Assembly: GCA_002083395.1 (NCBI GenBank) | Contig: LWDH01000047.1 | Span: 42,139 to 106,138, forward strand | Direction of reading: 5' to 3' | From: Proteobacteria bacterium SG_bin4 | GTDB lineage: Bacteria > Pseudomonadota > Gammaproteobacteria > Burkholderiales > Nitrosomonadaceae | DNA: 64,000 nucleotides | Shown: positions 17,543-26,051 of the stretch, piece by piece | How the letters are laid out: every line of letters begins with the position of its first letter | Numbering within the stretch: position 1 is the stretch's first letter | Notes under the pieces: model-generated | Seen by the model: only the letters and a program-made list of their open reading frames with translations | Told to the model about the DNA's origin: nothing | Database searches by the model: none | Translations under genes and position numbers: made by a program

Positions 17543-17911
17543 ATGACTATTAGTCAATTAAATGGAACTAATTCTTCGCCTGTTCCACCATTAACAACAA
17601 CCGCCAGAAAAATCCCGGGATCAAGCACGGAAAACGCCGCATCAGTTGCCCCAACCATAGGATCAAAAATTGGCAATGTTGTGGAGTCCGCAGAACAAGT
17701 AAAACAAGCTGTCCAAAAAATTCAAGGAACTGTCAATAATCTGGCACAAAATTTGCAGTTCTCGATTGATGAAGATACCGGAAAAACAATTATCAAAGTA
17801 ATGGATGTTCATACCGAGGAAGTCATCCGGCAGATTCCAACAGAAGAAGCGGTTAAGATAGCACGCACACTAGACAAAGTTCAAGGTCTGCTATTCAACG
17901 GCAAGGCATAA
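17543..17911 (+). CDS. flaG: FlaG family flagellar protein
   Basis: This 122-residue protein has a variable Ser/Thr/Pro-rich start and a conserved FlaG domain at the C-terminus (LQFSIDEDTGKTIIKVMD and RQIPTEEAVKIARTL). FlaG proteins affect filament length in several polarly flagellated bacteria. It lies between fliC and fliD, the usual place, with an AAGGAG ribosome site upstream. Confidence 0.93.
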   Translation: MTISQLNGTNSSPVPPLTTTARKIPGSSTENAASVAPTIGSKIGNVVESAEQVKQAVQKIQGTVNNLAQNLQFSIDEDTGKTIIKVMDVHTEEVIRQIPTEEAVKIARTLDKVQGLLFNGKA

Positions 17912-17934
17912 TTAAACATAGGTAAAGTTTTCAA

Positions 17935-19911
17935 ATGCTAGCATCACCAGGAATTGGATCAGGCTTAGATATTAACGGAATCGTTAGCAAATTAATGCAA
18001 GCGGAAAGCCGCCCACTTACTGCGCTTGATAGCAAAGAAGCTAAGCAACAAACACAATTAACCGCATTCGGCAGCTTGAAGGGAGCGTTATCTTCATTTC
18101 AAAATAGCCTTACTGCACTCTCAAGCCCGGCAAAATTTAACGCAATATCGGCAAGTATTACCGATAACACATTAGCTAATGTCAGCGCAACATCTGCTGC
18201 GGTAACGGGGAGTCACTCGATCGAAATTCAGGCTCTCGCACAAGCGCAAAAATTAAAATCCGCCAATTTTCTTACAACTGACGCAAACGTCGGAAGCGGC
18301 ACCATTACCATACAATTTGGAACCTACAATGCTGGCACATTTACACTGAATCCTGATAAATCAGCAAAATCAATAACGATTTCTTCTGGAAACTCGTCAC
18401 TCGCAGGCGTTCGAGACGCGATTAATCAAGCTAAAGCAGGGGTAACTGCCAGCATTATCAATGACGGCTCTGGTTATCGTTTAGTACTCGCCTCGAACGA
18501 AACCGGCCTAAGCAACGCACTGAAAATAACAACTATCGATAATGATTTAACAAATACCGATAATGCCGGTTTATCGCAGCTAGCATATGATGCTTCAACG
18601 GGTGGTACAGCCAATCTGACTCAGACAACCGCCGCAAGTAATGCTTCTCTAGTTATTGACGGTATTTCAATCAGTAAAGCCAGTAACAAAATAACAGATG
18701 CTATTGAAGGTGTCACATTGGATCTGTTGAAAACGAATGCCGGCACTACTACAACACTAAATCTGGCACGAGATACTGCTGGCATTAATAGCGCCATAAC
18801 TGCGTTTGTAAAAGGATTTAACGATCTTAATAAAACAATAGTTGATGTCTCAAAGTATGATGCCGCGACTAAAAAAGCATCTATTTTAACTGGAGATTCA
18901 ACAGTTCGTTCAGTGCAAACCCAAATTCGCAAAGCCATTTCTGATCCATTAACCACTGCTGGAGGAGGACTAAGCTTATTATCGGAAGTGGGTATTTCTT
19001 TCCAAGCAGACGGAACTCTAAAATTTGACTCTAGCAAGTTAACACAGGTCTTAAATGATCCAACAAAAGATATTTCAACATTATTCGCTTCGGTGGGGAG
19101 AACAAGTGACAGCCTTGTATCGTTTGTAAGCGCTGATTCAAATACTGCAAATGGTAAATACGCTCTTAATATCACTCAACTTGCAACACACGGTACCGCT
19201 ATTGGCAGCACCGCTGCTGCATTGACTGTTAATACAGGAATTAATGATTCTTTAAATTTTACGATCGATGGAGTGAATGCCAGTATCACGCTTGCTGCAG
19301 GCACCTATACTGCGAATTCTCTAGCTGCGGAACTTCAATCCCGAATCAATGGAGCATCTGCAATATCTTCAGCAGGATTAAAAGTTACTGTTAGTCAATC
19401 CGCCGGGATATTGACGGTAACCTCCGAAAAATATGGCTCGGAATCCTCTGTAAAAATAACGGGGGGAAATGGAAAGGCAGATCTTTTTGGCACTCCTGTT
19501 GAAACCAATGGAGTCGATGTCGCAGGAACGATTAATGGGGTTGTTGCAACAGGTTCCGGTCAAACACTTACCGGTGCAGCAGAAAGTAGTGGTTTGATCC
19601 TTAAAATCACTGGAGGCAGCACAGGCAGTCGCGGAGATATCGATTTTGCACATGGTTTTGCTCAAAAACTAAACAAAACAGTTGATGGCATGCTGAAGGG
19701 GAAACTGATCGATAGCCGCATTGACGGTATTAATGCATCCATTAAAGATATTGAAGTTCAACGTGAAAAATTACAGCTTCGACTCGAAAATATTGAAAAA
19801 CGTATACGTGCGCAATTTACAGCTCTTGATGCAACAATTGCCAGTATGACCCAAACCAGTAATTTCTTACAGCAACAATTATCCAAACTACCAAGCACAA
19901 CAAATAATTAG
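17935..19911 (+). CDS. fliD: Flagellar filament cap protein FliD
   Basis: The protein begins with the FliD N-terminal signature PGIGSGLDINGIVSKLMQAE and ends with the coiled-coil C-terminal domain (DIEVQREKLQLRLENIEKR and the FTALD region). At 658 residues it is clearly longer than common FliD proteins of about 450-480, because of an enlarged central head region (about 280-560) that may contain extra or duplicated head domains. It caps the growing filament and helps flagellin fold. fliS and fliT, the chaperone genes for flagellin and FliD, follow directly. Confidence 0.96.
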   Translation: MLASPGIGSGLDINGIVSKLMQAESRPLTALDSKEAKQQTQLTAFGSLKGALSSFQNSLTALSSPAKFNAISASITDNTLANVSATSAAVTGSHSIEIQALAQAQKLKSANFLTTDANVGSGTITIQFGTYNAGTFTLNPDKSAKSITISSGNSSLAGVRDAINQAKAGVTASIINDGSGYRLVLASNETGLSNALKITTIDNDLTNTDNAGLSQLAYDASTGGTANLTQTTAASNASLVIDGISISKASNKITDAIEGVTLDLLKTNAGTTTTLNLARDTAGINSAITAFVKGFNDLNKTIVDVSKYDAATKKASILTGDSTVRSVQTQIRKAISDPLTTAGGGLSLLSEVGISFQADGTLKFDSSKLTQVLNDPTKDISTLFASVGRTSDSLVSFVSADSNTANGKYALNITQLATHGTAIGSTAAALTVNTGINDSLNFTIDGVNASITLAAGTYTANSLAAELQSRINGASAISSAGLKVTVSQSAGILTVTSEKYGSESSVKITGGNGKADLFGTPVETNGVDVAGTINGVVATGSGQTLTGAAESSGLILKITGGSTGSRGDIDFAHGFAQKLNKTVDGMLKGKLIDSRIDGINASIKDIEVQREKLQLRLENIEKRIRAQFTALDATIASMTQTSNFLQQQLSKLPSTTNN

Positions 19912-19933
19912 ACACGATGCGAGGAGAATGAGT

Positions 19934-20341
19934 ATGTTTACCGCCACGAACTCTGCGATTTCTGCCTATCAACGGATTGGCGTTGAAACAAGCGTTGAGT
20001 CTGCAAATCCTTACAAACTTATCTTGATGCTATTCGAAGGAGCGCAAGAGGCTTTAAATAGAGCAACAATGCATATGCAACTTAACGAAATTGCCGAGAA
20101 AGGACAAATGATCTCCAAAGCCATCATGATTATTGATCATGGCTTAAAAGCAAGTCTAGATATGAATGCCGGTGGAGATTTAGCAATCAAATTACAAGCG
20201 CTTTATGATTACATGACGCATCAACTGTTAGTCGCAAATATCCAAAACAACATAGAGAAAATTAGCGAGGTTAATAAACTTCTATCAGAACTCTACAGCG
20301 CATGGAAAGAGATTGGACAGTTTGCAGAAACTCAAAAATAA
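19934..20341 (+). CDS. fliS: Flagellin export chaperone FliS
   Basis: This small helical protein has the FliS signature AYQRIGVET near the start and PYKLILMLFEGA. It binds the flagellin C-terminus and prevents polymerisation in the cytoplasm. Two ATGs are possible, at 19928 and 19934. The second sits at proper distance from AGGAG (19922-19926) and starts with the family-typical MFTATNSA, so it is chosen here. Confidence 0.96.
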   Translation: MFTATNSAISAYQRIGVETSVESANPYKLILMLFEGAQEALNRATMHMQLNEIAEKGQMISKAIMIIDHGLKASLDMNAGGDLAIKLQALYDYMTHQLLVANIQNNIEKISEVNKLLSELYSAWKEIGQFAETQK

Positions 20342-20382
20342 TTACCGCTAAATAAATAGTTTTAAAAAAGGCGCTCTATACA

Positions 20383-20715
20383 ATGAACAGCTCTCAAATA
20401 CTGATGACATATAACGCAATACTCGCCATTACCGGAAAAATGCTAATTGCTGCGCAAAATAGTGAATGGGATCAGCTAGCCAAACTTGAAAAAGAGTGCA
20501 GGCAATTGACTGAATTATTAATTATAAATGACCCAGAACCAATTCTAGACGAACAACTACTTCAGAAAAAAGTAAAAATAATCCATCAAATCCTAGCTGA
20601 TGATGCACAAATTAAAGCGATTACGGAACCTTGGCTGAAAAAACTTGAAGACATGTTAAATACTACTGATCGCTCATATAGCATACAACAGGCTTATCAA
20701 ACCTTCAGTTTATAG
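20383..20715 (+). CDS. fliT: FliT-like flagellar chaperone
   Basis: This 110-residue all-helical protein is encoded directly after fliS, the standard position of fliT. Sequence similarity is modest (the Trp and charged helices around WDQLAKLEKECRQLTELL), so the call rests partly on position. FliT proteins bind FliD and, in enterics, FlhDC. Confidence 0.8.
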   Translation: MNSSQILMTYNAILAITGKMLIAAQNSEWDQLAKLEKECRQLTELLIINDPEPILDEQLLQKKVKIIHQILADDAQIKAITEPWLKKLEDMLNTTDRSYSIQQAYQTFSL

Positions 20716-20772
20716 CTGAATCCGTCAAAGCAGGCTGCAAAACCTAGCTGACCTTAAGATACATAAGTTGCC

Positions 20773-21822
20773 GTGATTCCCTCGATCCCCAAAATCGAAA
20801 TACCTCATGTTACTTCACCCTCAATAAAGCCTATTACACCGGTAACACCGGTATCAGCGCTTGCGCCTGTCTCGAGTGCAGTAAACGAATTTATACCAGG
20901 AGAAAAATATCAAGCTGTAATTGAAGCACGTTTATTAAACGGAAATTCGCAGGTTCTTGTGGCAGGCCAGCACCTACAAATGCGTTTACCTGAATACTTA
21001 CAGCCAGGGCACAAGCTGGAACTCGTATTTAGCTCAAAAGAACCGAATTTAAAATTCTTACTTCTGAATGAATCCCAACCCGGTGCCGACAAAGATATAT
21101 CAATCAGCACCACAGGCCGATTCCTTGGCAATCTTATACAAAATGTTTTGCAGCAAGCAGCAACAAAACCATCTCTATTACAATCAATTCATTCTCCCGC
21201 CCTTAGTAGCTCAGCACCTATTCTGAGCGAAAATCTTATAAATAAGACTGAATTACCCGGTTTATTGCAAAAAGCAATTGTACAAAGTGGATTATTCTAT
21301 GAATCACATCAAGCACAGTGGATCAATGGAGAAAACAAGCTTGAAAATTTGCAGCAAGAACCTCAAGGAAAACTAATGGTGTTATCAATGGATTCATCGC
21401 CAACTAAAACGGGAGTGACTGCAACTCTTAACTCTGATATACCCGTGCATAACCAGATAATTCCGTTAGTTCAACAGCAACTTAATACACTTGAAACAGG
21501 TCATCTGCTGTGGCGAGGGGAAGTTTGGCAAGGGCAATTAATGGAATGGGAAATTGATGAGCATCCGCAAAACGATGACAATCGAAACGATAATGATCCC
21601 GCTGAGCAATGGCGAACGAAAATAAAACTATCAATGCCGCAGCTTGGTGAAATCATCGCCACCATTGGATTCAATTCAAAAGGCATAAAAATTAGCTTGC
21701 AAACTTCTGAAGCTGATACCGCCAATCTCCTAAAAATCAATCAGGCGCCATTTACTACTGATTTAAAATCGGCTGGATTGAATATTCAATCTGTTGAAGT
21801 TCAACACCATGGAACGGAATGA
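20773..21822 (+). CDS. FliK-like flagellar hook-length control protein
   Basis: This protein of 349 residues starts at a GTG. The first 25 residues are rich in Ile/Pro/Thr/Val repeats (TPVTPVSALAPVSS), followed by a low-complexity middle. The C-terminal 100 residues (WRGEVWQGQLMEWEIDE and IKISLQTSEADTANLLK) resemble the Flg_hook domain of FliK-type proteins. It may be a second FliK or an accessory export-switch protein, because the next gene encodes a lone FlhB C-terminal domain and FliK is known to act on that domain. The two genes overlap by 14 bp. Confidence 0.75.
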   Translation: MIPSIPKIEIPHVTSPSIKPITPVTPVSALAPVSSAVNEFIPGEKYQAVIEARLLNGNSQVLVAGQHLQMRLPEYLQPGHKLELVFSSKEPNLKFLLLNESQPGADKDISISTTGRFLGNLIQNVLQQAATKPSLLQSIHSPALSSSAPILSENLINKTELPGLLQKAIVQSGLFYESHQAQWINGENKLENLQQEPQGKLMVLSMDSSPTKTGVTATLNSDIPVHNQIIPLVQQQLNTLETGHLLWRGEVWQGQLMEWEIDEHPQNDDNRNDNDPAEQWRTKIKLSMPQLGEIIATIGFNSKGIKISLQTSEADTANLLKINQAPFTTDLKSAGLNIQSVEVQHHGTE

Positions 21823-22132
21823 ATCACATCTAACCGCAGTTGCTCTTGCATACCGGGAGGGACAAGTCGCGCCCAAGGTAGTTGCGAAAGGTCGCGGTTT
21901 GATTGCTCAAGAAATTATTAAGCGTGCAAAGGAAGCCGGCATCTATGTGCATGAATCCAGTGATTTGGTTTCACTATTAATGCAAGTTGACCTAGATGAT
22001 CGCATTCCCCCACAACTCTATGTTGCGGTTGCAGAGCTGCTTGCGTGGCTTTATCGTTTGGAGCAAGGTAAAACAAACTCATTATCTACTCATATTAAAG
22101 ATACAGTGCAAAAAAATCTTGGGAAAATATAG
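21809..22132 (+). CDS. Orphan FlhB C-terminal (EscU/YscU-type) domain protein
   Basis: This protein of about 107 residues (ATG at 21809; a TTG or other start at 21794 would add five residues) matches only the cytoplasmic FlhB domain after the autocleavage site: AVALAYREGQVAPKVVAKGRG, an AREAGI-like helix and IPPQLYVAVAELLAWLYRL. The NPTH cleavage motif is absent (NESH-L at the equivalent place) and there is no membrane part. Proteins of this kind occur beside FliK-like genes in many flagellated bacteria and can partly replace FlhBC in export switching. The overlap with the FliK-like gene supports that link. Confidence 0.88.
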   Translation: MERNESHLTAVALAYREGQVAPKVVAKGRGLIAQEIIKRAKEAGIYVHESSDLVSLLMQVDLDDRIPPQLYVAVAELLAWLYRLEQGKTNSLSTHIKDTVQKNLGKI

Positions 22133-22134
22133 CT

Positions 22135-22914
22135 ATGCAAACCTCAAATCAAAGATCTGAAACTTCCTCAGTACTGGAACCAACACAATTTACACAGGAA
22201 GACAATAGTGAAAATTTCCGGATACACTCGGAAATTGACATTCTTTTCATTCTTCGTGAAATCATGCAGGCAAATTCTCTGATTACTGTCTATCCAAATT
22301 ATGATAGCGATTTCATTTTGTCTTCCATTCTTGCAATTTATCCAGATAAAAAACAAATGATTATTGATTATGGCGCCAATGAAAAATGTTGCCAAAAAGC
22401 GCTGCAATCAGAAAAACTGGCGATAGTTACCACACAAAACAGGGTAAAAATAGAATTTGTTTGTAATCAAATCAGAAAATTGCAATTTGACGGTCAGGAT
22501 GCTTTCGCCGTCAACATACCTGAATCCCTCTTACGCATCCAGCGCCGGAGTCATTTTCGTATAACCACACCGATTGCGAAACCATTGAAATGCGTTATCC
22601 CAATTCCTGGAACAAGCTCTTCTAACGCAGAGGTAGCGTTACTGGACATCAGCTGCGGTGGAATCGCTGTTATTGATCAACACCCTGTCATCAACTTCGA
22701 ACCTGGCACTATTTATAACAATTGTCAGATTGCACTCCCTGAAGTTGGCACTATCACTGTAAATATTCAGGTAAAAAATACCTATGAAATTACACTACGC
22801 AGTGGTCAAAACTGCTTTCGTGCCGGCTGTCAATTTATTGAACTAAAAGGAAATATGCAGACATTGATTCAGCGTTACATCATAAAACAAGAGCAAATCA
22901 GAAAAAACAAATGA
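22135..22914 (+). CDS. ycgR: PilZ-domain protein of YcgR type (flagellar brake)
   Basis: This 259-residue protein has an N-terminal YcgR-like domain (about 25-130) and a C-terminal PilZ domain with the cyclic di-GMP-binding RRSHFR arginine motif and DISCGG. It should bind cyclic di-GMP and slow or bias the flagellar motor. It starts 2 bp after the FlhB-like gene, closing the flagellar operon, and converges on rsmA. Three active-looking cyclases are encoded in the same window. Confidence 0.9.
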   Translation: MQTSNQRSETSSVLEPTQFTQEDNSENFRIHSEIDILFILREIMQANSLITVYPNYDSDFILSSILAIYPDKKQMIIDYGANEKCCQKALQSEKLAIVTTQNRVKIEFVCNQIRKLQFDGQDAFAVNIPESLLRIQRRSHFRITTPIAKPLKCVIPIPGTSSSNAEVALLDISCGGIAVIDQHPVINFEPGTIYNNCQIALPEVGTITVNIQVKNTYEITLRSGQNCFRAGCQFIELKGNMQTLIQRYIIKQEQIRKNK

Positions 22915-22921
22915 TTGCAGA

Positions 22922-23701
22922 TCAATCCTTACGGCTTAGATAATTTGAAATCGCAACAAATTTCTCCAAGGGTAAATTTTCTGCTCGGATCCCGGGGTCA
23001 ATCTTCAACGCTATAAAATCTTCCGGGTTCAAATAGTGATACAAAGCATTACGAAGAGTCTTACGTCGCAACGAAAATGCAGCCGTAACAATTTTTGAAA
23101 ATAACTCCTCGTCAGTGGCTAATACGATAGGATTCATCTTTGGAATCATGCGGACCACAGCCGATTCAACTTTTGGCACCGGATTAAAAGATGCAGCAGG
23201 CACATCAAGCACACGCTCCATATCGAAGCGGTACTGCAGCATCACCGAGAGCCTGCCATAATCAGAAGTATCGGGAACTCCGACCATGCGTTCAACCACT
23301 TCTTTTTGCAACATAAAATGCATATCGTGAATATGCTCTGAAAATTGGCTCAAATGAAATAGCAATGGAGTTGAGATGTTATAAGGCAGATTTCCGATAA
23401 TTCTAAGTTTCCTGCCTAAGCTCGAAAAATCAAATTTGAGCGCATCCGACGTAAAAATAGTCAATTTCTCGGATGCAAGCTCGTGATGAAGCCAAGCCGA
23501 AATATCACGGTCAATTTCAATCACATCCAGATGATCGACCATCCGGAGTAACGGTCTGGTTAACGCGCCTAAACCTGGACCAATTTCGATAATCCGATCG
23601 GCCTTCTGGGGATGAATTTCTGAGATTATTTGTGCGATAACCGATTGATCGATTAAAAAATTCTGACCAAAGCGCTTGCGCGGATTATGTTGAAATCTCA
23701 C
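22922..23701 (-). CDS. rsmA: 16S rRNA dimethyladenosine transferase
   Basis: This 259-residue KsgA/RsmA methylates two adjacent adenosines near the 3' end of 16S rRNA. The SAM loop EIGPGLGALT and the catalytic NLPYNIS motif are present. Its ATG overlaps the pdxA stop by 4 bp, and it ends the lptD-surA-pdxA-rsmA operon, a common proteobacterial order. Confidence 0.98.
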   Translation of the reverse strand: MRFQHNPRKRFGQNFLIDQSVIAQIISEIHPQKADRIIEIGPGLGALTRPLLRMVDHLDVIEIDRDISAWLHHELASEKLTIFTSDALKFDFSSLGRKLRIIGNLPYNISTPLLFHLSQFSEHIHDMHFMLQKEVVERMVGVPDTSDYGRLSVMLQYRFDMERVLDVPAASFNPVPKVESAVVRMIPKMNPIVLATDEELFSKIVTAAFSLRRKTLRNALYHYLNPEDFIALKIDPGIRAENLPLEKFVAISNYLSRKD

Positions 23702-24693
23702 AGCACAGCCTGATTCCGTGCTAACTGCACAGCCGCTTCTATCGCTGTCAGTAAGCTCCCGGCATTGGCACGACCAGTACCTGCCAATTCCAAAGCCGTG
23801 CCATGATCAACCGATGTCCGAATAATGGGCAATCCGAGGGTAATATTAACACCTTCTCCAAAGCTGGCATGTTTTAATACGGGTAGCCCTTGATCATGGT
23901 ACATCGCAAAAACGCAATCGTATTGCTTTAGCTGCACCGGGCTGAATAATGTATCGGCAGGCAGCGGACCTGCTAACTGCATACCTTCTGAGCGCAGCTT
24001 ATCCAGTACCGGAATAATCACATCGATTTCCTCTCGGCCCAAATGACCGGATTCACCTGCATGCGGATTGAGTCCTGCGACGGCAATACGGGGGCTGGCT
24101 ATATTAAACCGCGTTACCAGATCGCGCTGGATGATGCGCAATTTGCTTTCGATACCCTCTGCAGTGATAGCGGCCGCAACATCCCGTAGCGGCAAATGCG
24201 TTGTTGCCAATGCCACTCGCATGTTACCGCCGACCAACATCATCACCACGGCGCTCTGCGTCAATTCGGCCAAATACTCAGTGTGCCCAGAGAATTGGAT
24301 GCCCGCATCATTAATCACGCCTTTATGAACCGGCGCCGTTACCATGCCATGCATTGCTCCTGTTTGACACGCAGTTACAGCATGTTGCAATGTCGCCAAT
24401 ACATAGCGGGCATTCGCACAATTTAACTTCCCCGCGACCGCAGGTTCCGTTAACGGAATGTGAAGAAACTGCAAGCTGCCGGGTTGATGCTGAGCCGGCG
24501 AAACGGTTGCAATGTCAATAAGCTTTAAGGGTAATTTCAGTTGCCGCGCCCGTTCCAGCAACATATCACCGTCCGCTATCACTACCAGCTTGCATGATAG
24601 CGGCCGTTGCGCAATTTGAACGCATAAATCAGGGCCGATTCCGGCAGGTTCGCCAGCCGTCAGTACCAGCGTAGGAACAAATTCTTCGCTCAC
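23698..24693 (-). CDS. pdxA: 4-hydroxythreonine-4-phosphate dehydrogenase
   Basis: This NAD-dependent enzyme of vitamin B6 synthesis is recognised by TAGEPAGIGPDL at the start, the metal-binding GHTEYLAEL, and HDQGL with the conserved MYHDQ. The start is set at the GTG (24693) that overlaps the surA stop by 4 bp, which gives 331 residues, the normal length. The longer frame to 24750 would add an unlike extension. The protein is cytoplasmic. Confidence 0.97.
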   Translation of the reverse strand: MSEEFVPTLVLTAGEPAGIGPDLCVQIAQRPLSCKLVVIADGDMLLERARQLKLPLKLIDIATVSPAQHQPGSLQFLHIPLTEPAVAGKLNCANARYVLATLQHAVTACQTGAMHGMVTAPVHKGVINDAGIQFSGHTEYLAELTQSAVVMMLVGGNMRVALATTHLPLRDVAAAITAEGIESKLRIIQRDLVTRFNIASPRIAVAGLNPHAGESGHLGREEIDVIIPVLDKLRSEGMQLAGPLPADTLFSPVQLKQYDCVFAMYHDQGLPVLKHASFGEGVNITLGLPIIRTSVDHGTALELAGTGRANAGSLLTAIEAAVQLARNQAVL

Positions 24694-26012
24694 AATTCTT
24701 CGTCCAGACGATATTCCACGTAGGCTTGATCGCGTAACTGCCTCAACCATTCCTGAATAACCACGTCGGCTTTCCGGGTGCGTATTGCTTGCCGCGCCGT
24801 CTGCCGACGCCGGTCAAGACTAATATCCTGCGAACGGCGCTCCAGCACCTGGATCAGGTGCCAGCCAAATTGTGTTCTTACAGGCTCGCTGATCTGACCT
24901 GGCAGCAATTCATTCATGGTGCGTTCAAAGTCAGTCACGGTATCCCCCGGCGAAAGCCAGCCAAGATCACCGCCGGCAGAAGCACTGGAATCCTCAGAAT
25001 AAAGCTTGGCAACTTCCTCAAAATTTTCGCCATTATCCAATCGCGCTTTGATCGCAAGAATTTTTTGCTTACCTTCGTTTTCAGAAGTCAGCTCGTTAAT
25101 TTTTATCAGTACATGGCGCGCATGGGTTTGATCGATAATGACTGTCGGCACTTCCTGAGCGCGCCTGCCCAATAATTTGAAAATATGAAAACCATTCGGA
25201 CTTTGAATCACCGGGGTAACTTCATTCAGTTGCATGGATTCCAGCAGTTGTGCAAAAGACGGCCCTAGCTGAGCAACCGGACGCCATTCGATAATACCTC
25301 CGTTCCTGGCATCGGCAGCATCTGAATATTCCGCCGCTACCTGTGCAAAATCCGCGCCTTCTTTCAGTTTCTTCAGCGCCGTTTCCGCTCGATCAGCTCT
25401 TTGCTCTATTTGACTGCTATTCATATTCTCTGTGACCAAGACCATGATGTGCGCCAACCGGAATTCTTCTTGACCGTCACTGCTCGCCTCTTGAGTTTGC
25501 AGATAATTATCGACTTCCCCTTCCGTCACGTTCACTTGATTCTTAACTTCTCGATCCTTGAGTCGTGTCATAATCATTTCGTCTCGGATTTCCTCACGAA
25601 ACTTGCTATAACTGACACCTTCATTTTCCAGCGCGGCATAAAATTCGGGAAGCGACAACTTATTATCTTCAGCAATGCGCTGAATAGTCTCATCCACTTC
25701 GCTTTCGGCAACAGATAGTCCAACTTCTTTAGCATGCTGAAGTTGAATGTGCTTAGTGATCACCGATTCCAATACTTGATTCTCCAGGGCTTGCTGTTCG
25801 GGGATACGCATCCCTTGCTGTTGTAACCGGGCAACCGCCATTTTAATCGCTTCGTCAAGCTCCTGACGGGTGACAACGTCTTCGTTGACTACCGCAACAA
25901 TATGATTGAGTGGTTTGGGGGCAGGTATGAAGGCTAATTCTTGGGCGCTGACAGGAATAGAAAAGCTGCTGATAATAAAAAATAAAATGCAGAAATTGAA
26001 TCTCTTATGCAT
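24690..26012 (-). CDS. surA: Periplasmic chaperone/peptidyl-prolyl isomerase SurA
   Basis: This protein of about 440 residues has a signal peptide (HKRFNFCILFFIISSFSIPVS), an N-terminal chaperone region and two parvulin domains (EEFRLAHIMVLV and QTHARHVLIKI). It assists outer-membrane protein folding, including LptD, whose gene lies just upstream. The ATG at 26012 is preferred because it starts a normal signal peptide; an in-frame TTG at 26042 would add ten residues. Confidence 0.97.
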   Translation of the reverse strand: MHKRFNFCILFFIISSFSIPVSAQELAFIPAPKPLNHIVAVVNEDVVTRQELDEAIKMAVARLQQQGMRIPEQQALENQVLESVITKHIQLQHAKEVGLSVAESEVDETIQRIAEDNKLSLPEFYAALENEGVSYSKFREEIRDEMIMTRLKDREVKNQVNVTEGEVDNYLQTQEASSDGQEEFRLAHIMVLVTENMNSSQIEQRADRAETALKKLKEGADFAQVAAEYSDAADARNGGIIEWRPVAQLGPSFAQLLESMQLNEVTPVIQSPNGFHIFKLLGRRAQEVPTVIIDQTHARHVLIKINELTSENEGKQKILAIKARLDNGENFEEVAKLYSEDSSASAGGDLGWLSPGDTVTDFERTMNELLPGQISEPVRTQFGWHLIQVLERRSQDISLDRRRQTARQAIRTRKADVVIQEWLRQLRDQAYVEYRLDEEL

Positions 26013-26051
26013 AAAATAGCGATACTTGAAGAAAGATTGCAATCAACCGTA

